Below the pieces are notes generated by a model, which saw only the letters and a program-made list of their open reading frames with translations, was not told the origin of the DNA and did not search any database. From the NCBI RefSeq assembly GCF_010993985.1, contig NZ_WINH01000023.1, positions 1-64,000 of the forward strand: DNA of 64,000 bases. The letters run 5' to 3'. The position numbers and the translations under genes were made by a program. The DNA is from Paraferrimonas sp. SM1919. Lineage in GTDB: Bacteria; Pseudomonadota; Gammaproteobacteria; Enterobacterales; Shewanellaceae. How positions within the stretch are numbered: the stretch's first letter is position 1; every line of letters starts with the position of its first letter. Shown piece after piece: positions 1 to 6,783 of this stretch.

Positions 1-24
1 GCAGACTCATCTAGCTTCGGGCTT

Positions 25-80
25 GTTCAACAATCGGGATAAGGTCGCGGCTGCGCGCGGCCTATCCTTATTTGTTATAC
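25..80 (+). other. attC-like integron recombination site
   Basis: The 56 bp have the arrangement of a short attC site. R''-like GTTCAAC is at 25-31, followed by a 5-base spacer, L'' GGATAAGG at 37-44, a GC-rich central loop at 45-60, L' CCTATCC at 61-67, a 6-base spacer and R'-like GTTATAC at 74-80. L'' and L' pair except for one extra A in L'', the asymmetry expected of attC read on this strand. Spacers of 5 and 6 bases match the aadA-type sites. R' fits the GTTRRRY consensus only partly. No integrase gene is in view, so this may be the end of an array or a cassette group without an integrase. Confidence 0.6.
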
Positions 81-85
81 GAACT

Positions 86-514
86 TTAACTAGTAGCTAA
101 GAATTTACTCCATTCTTTAGCAGCTCCTACTGAAGCCCCTAATGGAAATACTGATCCCACGATTATGAAATAATTAGAGTTTTCAAATTCTGTTGTTTGA
201 AATATACCTGTAAAGAAAAAATTAATGAATCCAAAAATACCGAACCCCCAACAAAGCAAAATTGCATATTTTACAAAATTAGATTTAGGTGAGTTAAAAG
301 GGTTTACTCGTTGAAAGCCGATCACAAGGGAAACAATTACGATTGCGGCGAAATACATGAAAACAGTCATTATAGGCGCTGCAATTACTAAGGCTAAATC
401 ATTTACTGTAAACAACCCTATACAAAGAGAAATAGAGCACCATAACAGTGAAAATTTAGTAAACCATTTTTCAGTGAAACTAATGTATGGGATTATTCTT
501 TGTTCAAGGTTCAC
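86..514 (-). CDS. Small integral membrane protein in an integron-type cassette
   Basis: I do not recognise a family. The start chosen is a GTG at 514 with GGAG just upstream, giving 142 residues; an ATG at 574 would run back through the cassette boundary and has no comparable ribosome site. The product has about four hydrophobic segments, roughly residues 17-35, 40-68, 84-104 and 115-135, joined by short polar loops, and no signal-peptide cleavage site. The gene fills the space between two inverted copies of GTTATACGAAC (74-84 and 527-537): its stop lies six bases from one R-type box and its start about 16 bases from the other. That tight packing is typical of integron cassettes. The gene direction is opposite to that implied by the asymmetry of the neighbouring attC site. 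Function unknown. Confidence 0.55.
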   Translation of the reverse strand: MNLEQRIIPYISFTEKWFTKFSLLWCSISLCIGLFTVNDLALVIAAPIMTVFMYFAAIVIVSLVIGFQRVNPFNSPKSNFVKYAILLCWGFGIFGFINFFFTGIFQTTEFENSNYFIIVGSVFPLGASVGAAKEWSKFLATS

Positions 515-530
515 ACCACTCTCCGTGTTC

Positions 531-818
531 GTATAACAGCTTATTAAGCGGAAGCTCGATAATCTTCCGCGCAAAATTTAACTTACAAATAATATGTCAC
601 TTTAAACTGTTGAAATAAAGTACAAATTTGTCACTAAGACCAGAAAAACTGGAAATCACGCTCGGCAAAAACGAGCCCAGTTGATGTAGGGTTTCCCTAC
701 ATCCCTTGGCTACTTTGAGGTTAATCAGTGACTTAGCTAAATTTTGGAAGATTATCGAGCCTTCAAACAGTCTATTTTGGCTCTGTTTGTCACCCAATAA
801 TCAGGAGGACAGTTATAC
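531..818. repeat. Imperfect inverted repeat bounded by GTATAAC and GTTATAC
   Basis: The ends, GTATAAC (531-537) and GTTATAC (812-818), are exact reverse complements. Inside, an 18-base segment at 551-568 (core CTCGATAATCTTCC) is matched in inverse orientation at 746-764 with one extra base. The match continues through AAAATTTA-x-CT at 573-583 versus 735-745, after a 4-base bulge. Between the arms lies a perfect hairpin at 682-702, GATGTAGGG and CCCTACATC with loop TTT. The left arm also folds on itself (548-554 with 564-570). It could be a duplicated cassette boundary, a MITE-like remnant or an oversized palindromic recombination site. No convincing coding sequence is inside. Confidence 0.45.
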
Positions 819-976
819 CTATGCAAATATACAGCACTCTTTTAACTACTGAGAAACAAAGTTCGAAACTCAAAATGTGGCAAAAAGCTTGTTAGAGGTA
901 TCTGCTTTTATAACGTGCCGTTACTCAAACTCCCCTCTGACTTTGCGAAGAATTTAATTGAGGAATAGCTGTTTAG

Positions 977-1017
977 GCCATGGATGGCCTATAAGGCTAG
1001 TTTGAGCCATGGATGGC
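977..1017. repeat. Two copies of GCCATGGATGGC
   Basis: The 12-mer GCCATGGATGGC occurs at 977-988 and 1006-1017, 29 bases apart, directly before the first hairpin repeat. It looks like part of the same repeat family rather than a gene. The non-coding stretch 575-1411 otherwise holds only the repeats listed here and a G-rich run near 1148-1163. Confidence 0.5.
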
Positions 1018-1020
1018 GAA

Positions 1021-1085
1021 AAGTTTGTCTGGAACAAACTTTAACAGCTTTAGTTGGCCCGAAGGGTGGAGGGCAGGATGCTCGG
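1021..1085 (+). repeat. Structured intergenic repeat, copy 1
   Basis: It starts with an 8-base stem, AAGTTTGT (1021-1028) and ACAAACTT (1034-1041), around the loop CTGGA. A second small stem follows, CAGC (1045-1048) with GTTG (1053-1056) around TTTA. A run with GGGCAGGATGC follows. Copy 2 at 1166-1233 has the same order of parts. Confidence 0.5.
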
Positions 1086-1165
1086 AATAGTCCGCCGTCA
1101 GCGTAATGACGAATGAAAAATTCTGGTTAAGCAAAGTAAGGGGCGGCTCAGGGGGGGGCGGGGAC

Positions 1166-1233
1166 AAAATTGTCTGGAACAATTTTGAGCTGCTTTAGCA
1201 GATCCGCAGGGCGTAAGGCAGGGATGCCTGAAG
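1166..1233 (+). repeat. Structured intergenic repeat, copy 2
   Basis: The first stem is AAAATTGT (1166-1173) with ACAATTTT (1179-1186) around the same loop CTGGA. The second is CTGC (1190-1193) with GCAG (1198-1201) around TTTA. Bases differ from copy 1 on both sides of each stem so that pairing is kept, which suggests selection on structure. Confidence 0.5.
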
Positions 1234-1411
1234 TAAAAAGCTGTTGTTTTCCCCTGACGTGCCGTCGCCACCGCGACTCCCAGCTTAAACAGCAAGCGCA
1301 GCTTAAAAATAATAAAATTTACGTGTCAATAGCTGGCCTATTGCAAGTAAATTCAACTCAGTAATCAGGAAAAAATAGCCGTTAGAAGGCAATTTGTTAT
1401 CACGAGACCAG

Positions 1412-1537
1412 GTGAGTAATAAAGCCAATGGCTCTATGAATGATAAGCAAGGCGAACTGGTTCCTGTGGTGGATAAAGTACAGACCAGTCATTTACAGGC
1501 ATTAGTGAACTATATAGCTGAGAGAACTGAACAGTAA
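1412..1537 (+). pseudogene. Possible C-terminal remnant of an unidentified gene
   Basis: This frame is open from a stop at about 1376 to TAA at 1535-1537 and reads like the tail of a real protein, ending in LQALVNYIAERTEQ after a polar stretch. A GTG at 1412 is the only upstream start-like codon and has no clear ribosome site, so I read the segment as a leftover 3' end whose front was lost, rather than as a 41-residue gene. I do not recognise the parent family. Confidence 0.3.
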
Positions 1538-1573
1538 TTTAAAACTTTGTTGATAATATTAGCTTAGATTTAA

Positions 1574-1599
1574 AAGGCCCACTCAAATGAGTGGGCCTT
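1574..1599 (-). terminator. Terminator after the TonB-dependent receptor
   Basis: AAGGCCCACTCA pairs with TGAGTGGGCCTT in a near-perfect stem with a very short loop, and on the minus strand it is followed by TTTTAAAT. It lies 27 bases past the receptor stop. Confidence 0.75.
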
Positions 1600-1625
1600 G
1601 ATTTTGGTATTTAATTTACTGTTAA

Positions 1626-4205
1626 TTAAAAACGGTAAGTGGCCTTACCGTACCAGAATGCACCTAATGCAGAGTGGGTGAATACGTCATAACCCATAAA
1701 GTCAGCTTGGCTAAACGGAGGCGCTTGGTTGGTCACGTTATTACCACCAACGGTAAAGCGCAAGTTGTCTAGGTTGTAGCTGGCATTGAGATCAAGCGTC
1801 ATCATCGCATCAATCATACGACCTGGATCGGCACCACCTTCAACATTATCTTCGTATTCGCCAATGTAATTTAGGCGTGCACTAGCTTGTAAGTCATTAA
1901 GAGCCCAGTTCATACCACCAACCCAGCGCCACTCTGGATGTTGGTACTTACCAGCAAGTTGACGTACTGAACCATCTTTACGAACTTGGTCGAAGGTGTT
2001 GACCTTAGTCACTTGGTAACTAAAGTCGAAATTACCGGCAGAGCTGGTTTCTAGAGCATATTTAATATCGAAATCGATACCATCGGTTTTCTGTCCACCT
2101 AGGTTAACGAAGCGATCATAAATTTCAATAATGCGCCCTGGTACACCACCAGAAGAAGGCTCACGTTTGACGTACTCAGGATCAGTACCGTGGGTATTAA
2201 GCACATGCTGAGTATCAGAGGTAATCAAGTTATCTTGATCGTAGCTCCAGTAATCCAGACCTAGGCTAAGACTATCAGTGGCCTGCCATACTGCACCTAG
2301 GTTGTATGAAACTGATTCTTCAGGCTTAAGCTGTGGGTTACCGGCGAAGATAACCGTACGTTCCCATGGATTACAGTCTTCGTCTAGACCCGTTAGTGGA
2401 CAACGTGTGGTATCAACTAAGCTTGGTGACTCTTGAGTTGGTCCTAAACCAAGTTGCACTAATGAAGGTGCACGGAATGCTTCACCCCAGCTCGCACGCA
2501 GAGTTAACGTATCAAGTGGCTTGTAAAGTAGGGCAACTTTAGGGCTGGTTGCGCTACCAAAGTCACTGTAGTTTTCATGACGAAGGGCAATTTGCGCCTC
2601 TAAAGTTTCGAGAACTGGAACAGCAAATTCAACAAATACCGCTTTTTGATCGCGCTCGCCTTCAGCTTGAGTTGCCTCGGTACCGAAGATTTCACCACGA
2701 AGGAAAAGTTCATCTGGGTTATCAGCTAGTACTTCCTTGCGGTATTCAGCACCAATTGCTACGCCTACAGCCCCTGCGGGTAAATCGAATAGCTCACCAG
2801 TAATTTTACCATCGAATGCCTGAGTGGTTGATTTACCATTACGAGTGGTATTTACAGTAATGTAATCTAAAACATCTTGTGATTGAGTAGTCGATAATGG
2901 GTTGTAATCACCAGAGTTAATCGCTTCTTGAAGGCGTGGAGTCCATACAAAACCACGATTACCAAATTCATAACTACGGTTATAAGAGTAGGTATAAGCC
3001 GCTTCCCAGTCCCAGTCACCGATTAACCCATTAAGCCCCAGTACCATACGGGCACTGTTTGATTCGGCATTCTTTAAACGATTGCCAGCTTCGGTTAAAC
3101 GGCGACGCATAGTTAGGTCTTCGCCTGGGAATGGGTTGGTTGCAGCACCACTAGCAAACAGTGGATTGTCGGCAAGCATGTAGAACTCACCAAAAGATGG
3201 GCTGGCGGCACCTTGAACTTCAGATTCGTTGTGTTGGTACATGAGCTCGCCAAAGAATTTAACATCTTCAGAAATTTTGTACTCTTGGAATACTGATAAA
3301 CCAATGCGTGAAGTTTCTGGGATAGAAGTCATATGTGGCGCATAGTCGTAACGACAGTAGCTGCCAACAGTTAGATCTGGTGGACAGTTTGGATCTGGCG
3401 TCCAAGAGAATTGATCTGATTTTGGTGTAATTGAGCCATCAGCACCGATCGTGGCTGGAATATAACTGCCTGGGTTGCCCGCAGAAGAACGGAAATCAAA
3501 ACCACCATTAGCGGTCTGATTTGCTGTTTTAGAATAATCACGATCACCGTATGAAGTTGAGTTTTCTTTAAAGTAATCAAGGATAACAGTAGTATGTGCT
3601 TTATCAGAAGAGGTACCCCAAAGCATAGAGCCAGACACTTGACCGCCGCCAGCTTCAACAGTATCACCCACTTTGGCGTTGACTTCAAAACCTTCGAAAT
3701 CCTTTTTTAAGATAACGTTAATTACCCCAGCAATTGCGTCCGAACCATAGGTTGCAGATGCACCATCCTTAAGAATATCAATGCGTTTAATGGCGGAGAT
3801 AGGGATAGAGTTAATGTCTACGAAGGCAGTATCAATACTTTTAGCAAAGGCAGAAACGGCAATGCGGCGACCATTTAATAGCACCAGCGTAGAATCTGCT
3901 CCTAGGCCACGTAATGAAACAGCAGCGCCACCATTGGAGGTGTCATCAGAACTGTTACCTTGAGTTGAGAATGTACCACTACCGGCAATAGACATTTTAC
4001 TTAGTAGCTGAGAAAGATCTTGAGCACCAGAGCTTAAGATGTCTTTTTCATCAAGAACATTGACTGGTGAAGCGCCTTCCATGTTAATACGTTTAATATG
4101 ACTTCCTGTCACTTCGATACGTTCTACTTCTTCAGCAGCAACTGTCACTGGTGCTAGAATACTTGCAACTGCGATGGCGCAACTGCTTTTCCATATTTTC
4201 TTCAT
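1626..4205 (-). CDS. TonB-dependent outer-membrane receptor
   Basis: The 859-residue protein is an outer-membrane active transporter driven by the TonB-ExbBD complex. It has a signal peptide ending near AAEEVERIEVTGS at residues 23-35. A plug domain follows at about 50-165, with LRGLGADSTLVLLNGRR and the DILKDGASATYGSDAIAG motif. The rest is a long beta-barrel that finishes in KATYRF with the terminal aromatic residue needed for BAM-dependent insertion. It belongs to the large-barrel receptor group abundant in Shewanella and Alteromonas, whose substrates range from iron chelates to oligosaccharides and peptides. No substrate-processing genes are adjacent, so the cargo cannot be inferred. The gene stands alone with its own terminator, and a palindrome lies about 100 bases upstream. 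Confidence 0.9.
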   Translation of the reverse strand: MKKIWKSSCAIAVASILAPVTVAAEEVERIEVTGSHIKRINMEGASPVNVLDEKDILSSGAQDLSQLLSKMSIAGSGTFSTQGNSSDDTSNGGAAVSLRGLGADSTLVLLNGRRIAVSAFAKSIDTAFVDINSIPISAIKRIDILKDGASATYGSDAIAGVINVILKKDFEGFEVNAKVGDTVEAGGGQVSGSMLWGTSSDKAHTTVILDYFKENSTSYGDRDYSKTANQTANGGFDFRSSAGNPGSYIPATIGADGSITPKSDQFSWTPDPNCPPDLTVGSYCRYDYAPHMTSIPETSRIGLSVFQEYKISEDVKFFGELMYQHNESEVQGAASPSFGEFYMLADNPLFASGAATNPFPGEDLTMRRRLTEAGNRLKNAESNSARMVLGLNGLIGDWDWEAAYTYSYNRSYEFGNRGFVWTPRLQEAINSGDYNPLSTTQSQDVLDYITVNTTRNGKSTTQAFDGKITGELFDLPAGAVGVAIGAEYRKEVLADNPDELFLRGEIFGTEATQAEGERDQKAVFVEFAVPVLETLEAQIALRHENYSDFGSATSPKVALLYKPLDTLTLRASWGEAFRAPSLVQLGLGPTQESPSLVDTTRCPLTGLDEDCNPWERTVIFAGNPQLKPEESVSYNLGAVWQATDSLSLGLDYWSYDQDNLITSDTQHVLNTHGTDPEYVKREPSSGGVPGRIIEIYDRFVNLGGQKTDGIDFDIKYALETSSAGNFDFSYQVTKVNTFDQVRKDGSVRQLAGKYQHPEWRWVGGMNWALNDLQASARLNYIGEYEDNVEGGADPGRMIDAMMTLDLNASYNLDNLRFTVGGNNVTNQAPPFSQADFMGYDVFTHSALGAFWYGKATYRF

Positions 4206-4299
4206 TATTAATTCCTTATAAATTAGTTCGTTAACAAACGGCTAACACATTAAGGATCAACTGTTAACAAGCTAATGTCAATACAGCAACAACGTACAT

Positions 4300-4318
4300 T
4301 TGTATCAAAGTTATACAA
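4300..4318. promoter_or_regulatory. Operator-like palindrome upstream of the receptor gene
   Basis: TTGTAT (4300-4305) and ATACAA (4313-4318) are exact inverted halves separated by seven bases, about 95 bases before the receptor start. A TTGACA hexamer lies between it and the gene on the minus strand. The spacing fits a dimeric regulator site, but I cannot name the regulator. Confidence 0.3.
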
Positions 4319-4370
4319 CTCACATTGCTAATTTCAGAAGGCATGTTGCAAAAGCAAAGTTCAAATACGA

Positions 4371-4399
4371 AAAAAGGCTTACCTATGGTAAGCCTTTTT
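4371..4399 (-). terminator. Terminator after tRNA-Ile2
   Basis: AAAAAGGCTTACC and GGTAAGCCTTTTT form a long stem with a 3-4 base loop and, on the minus strand, a T-run. It begins eight bases after the tRNA CCA end and fits a monocistronic tRNA transcript. Confidence 0.8.
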
Positions 4400-4406
4400 C
4401 AAAAGA

Positions 4407-4483
4407 TGGTGGCCCCTCACAGACTTGAACTGTGGACCTACCGATTATGAGTCGGGTGCTCTAACCAACTGAGCTAAGGGGCC
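4407..4483 (-). tRNA. ileX: tRNA-Ile2 with CAU anticodon
   Basis: The 77 bases fold as a complete cloverleaf, with acceptor GGCCCCT/AGGGGCC, discriminator A and an encoded CCA end. The anticodon is CAT within GACTCATAATC. The sequence closely follows E. coli ileX/ileY, in which C34 is changed to lysidine by TilS so that the tRNA reads AUA as isoleucine rather than methionine. The position next to rpoD is also that of E. coli ileX. Initiator or elongator tRNA-Met is less likely from the acceptor and D-arm sequence. Confidence 0.9.
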
Positions 4484-4608
4484 AAAAATGTGATCTCAAC
4501 GAGATAGACGCAGTATATAAAGACTATGTTTATTTGTCACCGCTTAATCAAAGAAAAAATCATAAATTTAAACAGTTTGGTTAATGGTTGAGCAAAAAAG
4601 ACATAAGG

Positions 4609-4772
4609 GCGGCTTCGCCTTCGAGAGCACTTCGTTGCGAGGGCGTCACTTCGTGACTGCGAGAGCGAGCTTCGCTCTTCGAGATAGGAATACGGAGTAC
4701 CGAATATTAAAAAACATCAGTACTCAAAACTCGAGCTACGTAGTAGCGTTCTCGCAGGCGAAGCCGCTCTCG
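4609..4772. repeat. REP/MITE-like cluster of TTC-loop hairpins
   Basis: Several short hairpins with TTC loops follow one another: GGC-TTC-GCC (4611-4619), GTCAC-TTC-GTGAC (4645-4657) and GAGC-TTC-GCTC (4667-4677). A mirror copy GGC-GAA-GCC is at 4757-4765. Longer-range arms pair too: CGAGAGC (4622-4628) with GCTCTCG (4766-4772), and GAGTAC (4695-4700) with GTACTC (4720-4725). The block can fold into one large branched structure. It fills the 4484-4793 gap and contains no plausible gene. Confidence 0.55.
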
Positions 4773-4793
4773 CTACTCGCTTCTGTTGCACAA

Positions 4794-4821
4794 AAAAACC
4801 GCTGACTGGGCAGCGGTTTTT
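4794..4821 (-). terminator. Terminator after rpoD
   Basis: AAAAACCGCT (4794-4803) pairs with AGCGGTTTTT (4812-4821) around an 8-base loop, 18 bases past the rpoD stop. A- and T-runs on the two sides would let it work in both directions. Confidence 0.85.
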
Positions 4822-4838
4822 ATTAGAGGCAGTGTATC

Positions 4839-6668
4839 TTATTCGTCTAGGAACGAACGTAAGATTTCTGAACGCGATGGGTGACGTAGTTTACGTAGTG
4901 CCTTCGCTTCAATCTGACGGATACGCTCACGGGTTACGTCAAATTGTTTACCGACTTCTTCTAGGGTGTGGTCGGTGTTCATGCCGATACCAAAACGCAT
5001 ACGCAGTACTTTTGCTTCACGGGCCGTTAGGCCTGCTAGTACTTCGTCAGTGGCGTTTTTCAGGCTTTCACCTGTGGCTGAATCAACTGGTAAATCAAGG
5101 GTAGTATCCTCGATAAAATCACCTAAATGCGAATCTTCATCATCACCGATTGGGGTTTCCATTGAAATTGGCTCTTTAGCAATTTTTAACACCTTACGGA
5201 TCTTGTCTTCAGGCATTAGCATGCGCTCGGCCAGCTCTTCTGGATTAGGCTCACGACCCATTTCTTGTAGCATTTGACGTGAAATACGATTCAGTTTGTT
5301 AATCGTTTCAATCATATGCACTGGAATACGAATCGTACGGGCTTGGTCGGCAATCGAGCGTGTGATTGCCTGACGAATCCACCAAGTAGCGTAGGTAGAA
5401 AACTTGTAGCCACGACGGTATTCAAACTTGTCTACCGCTTTCATCAGACCAATGTTACCTTCCTGAATAAGATCTAGGAATTGTAGACCTCGGTTGGTGT
5501 ACTTTTTCGCGATAGAAATTACCAGACGTAAGTTCGCCTCTACCATTTCTTTTTTGGCACGGCGTGCTTTGGCTTCACCAATAGACATACGACGGTTGAT
5601 GTCTTTGATTTGGTAGATTTCTAATTGAGTTTCTGTTTCAACCGATTTTAGTTTGTTGATACAACGGCTAATATCTTCAGCAACATATTGTAACTCATTA
5701 GCGAGATCACCACCGGCATTCAAGGCATCATCAAACCATTTGCTTGATGCTTCATTACCAATAAAAGCTTTGGTAAATTCACGTTTAGGCATACCTGCTT
5801 GTTCAACCGCTAGCTTCAGGAGAAGGCGCTCTTGAACTCGAACTTTGTCCATCATCTCACGCATGTTTTTTACAAGCGCATCAAATTGTTTTGGTACTAA
5901 GCGGAAATAACGAAACTCTTCGCTGATAAGCTCAATTGCTTTGCGGCTATCCTTGTGATCGCGACCATTAGCTTCAATGACTTTTAAGGCTGCGTCATAC
6001 ACTTGACGAAGCTGAGTGAATTTCTCTTTGGCTTCTTCAGGATCTGGACCGGTATTTTCTTCTTCTTCGCTTTCTTCATCTTCATCGTCTTCGTCGTCGA
6101 GTTCGTCATCAGAAAGCTCTGAACCGATATGAGTAGCTGTAGGCGCTAATGAACCATCGTCATTAGGATCGACAAAACCACTAATAATGTCAGAAAGACG
6201 CAGTTCTTCGGCTTCGTACTTGTCGAACTGCTCAAGAATATAAGAAATTGCTTCAGGATATTCCGCAACACTGCATTGAACTTCGTTAATACCTTCTTCA
6301 ATACGTTTTGCAATATCGATCTCGCCCTCACGAGTAAGCAGTTCAACTGTACCCATTTCGCGCATGTACATACGCACAGGATCAGTGGTGCGACCGAGTT
6401 CACTTTCAACGGTTGCAAGTGCTTGCGCAGCTGCTTCTACCGCATCTTCATCGGTCGCATCTTCAGACATCATCAGGGTATCTGAGTCAGGTGCTTCTTC
6501 ACACACCTTAATACCCATGTCGCCGATCATCTGGATAATATCTTCAATTTGATCAGAATCGACCATGTCTGCAGGTAAGTGATCGTTCACTTCTGCGTAG
6601 GTTAGGTAACCTTGCTCTTTACCTTTGGCAAGAAGCAGCTTAAGTTGTGACTGCGGAGTTTGCTCCAT
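4839..6668 (-). CDS. rpoD: RNA polymerase primary sigma factor sigma-70
   Basis: The protein directs RNA polymerase core to housekeeping promoters. The start chosen is the internal ATG giving [13 protein letters not shown], which aligns with the E. coli N-terminus and has GGATGG five bases upstream; this makes 609 residues. Region 1.1 is at the front and region 1.2 near residue 95. An acidic non-conserved insert (runs of D and E) lies near residues 180-205. Regions 2.1-2.4 include the [16 protein letters not shown] motif, and region 4.2 ends in [20 protein letters not shown]. It is the last gene of the macromolecular-synthesis operon after dnaG, with 115 bases between them that could hold an internal promoter. 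Confidence 0.98.
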   Translation of the reverse strand: MEQTPQSQLKLLLAKGKEQGYLTYAEVNDHLPADMVDSDQIEDIIQMIGDMGIKVCEEAPDSDTLMMSEDATDEDAVEAAAQALATVESELGRTTDPVRMYMREMGTVELLTREGEIDIAKRIEEGINEVQCSVAEYPEAISYILEQFDKYEAEELRLSDIISGFVDPNDDGSLAPTATHIGSELSDDELDDEDDEDEESEEEENTGPDPEEAKEKFTQLRQVYDAALKVIEANGRDHKDSRKAIELISEEFRYFRLVPKQFDALVKNMREMMDKVRVQERLLLKLAVEQAGMPKREFTKAFIGNEASSKWFDDALNAGGDLANELQYVAEDISRCINKLKSVETETQLEIYQIKDINRRMSIGEAKARRAKKEMVEANLRLVISIAKKYTNRGLQFLDLIQEGNIGLMKAVDKFEYRRGYKFSTYATWWIRQAITRSIADQARTIRIPVHMIETINKLNRISRQMLQEMGREPNPEELAERMLMPEDKIRKVLKIAKEPISMETPIGDDEDSHLGDFIEDTTLDLPVDSATGESLKNATDEVLAGLTAREAKVLRMRFGIGMNTDHTLEEVGKQFDVTRERIRQIEAKALRKLRHPSRSEILRSFLDE

Positions 6669-6783
6669 AGATACCATCCAGTTAGGAAATCAAAATGACG
6701 GGAAATGCCTGTAGCACAAACCATCAATTATAGCCATTAAACAATGATTTTTCTACAATTATTGTACAGTTTTTGATAACTCA

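Noticed and set aside
531..582. A second standard-size attC site beginning at GTATAAC
   Set aside because: A matching L' and R' at normal distance could not be found; only a self-complementary stem (548-570) follows, so it was listed as part of a larger repeat instead.
597..797. A 66-codon open frame on the minus strand starting at TTG
   Set aside because: It lies inside the inverted-repeat block, includes the perfect hairpin at 682-702, has no good ribosome site and no family likeness.
821..895. A 24-residue frame right after the GTTATAC box at 812, with AGGAGG twelve bases upstream
   Set aside because: Spacing is too long for a good ribosome site and the peptide has no recognisable features; it may be the start of a lost cassette gene but this cannot be supported.
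997..1364. Three overlapping open frames of 61-65 codons on both strands
   Set aside because: They run through the repeat hairpins and a G-rich run, are mutually exclusive, and have no family signal.
4407..4483. tRNA-Ile2 as an integration site for an island at 1-4400
   Set aside because: No integrase and no repeat of the tRNA 3' end could be found to the left.
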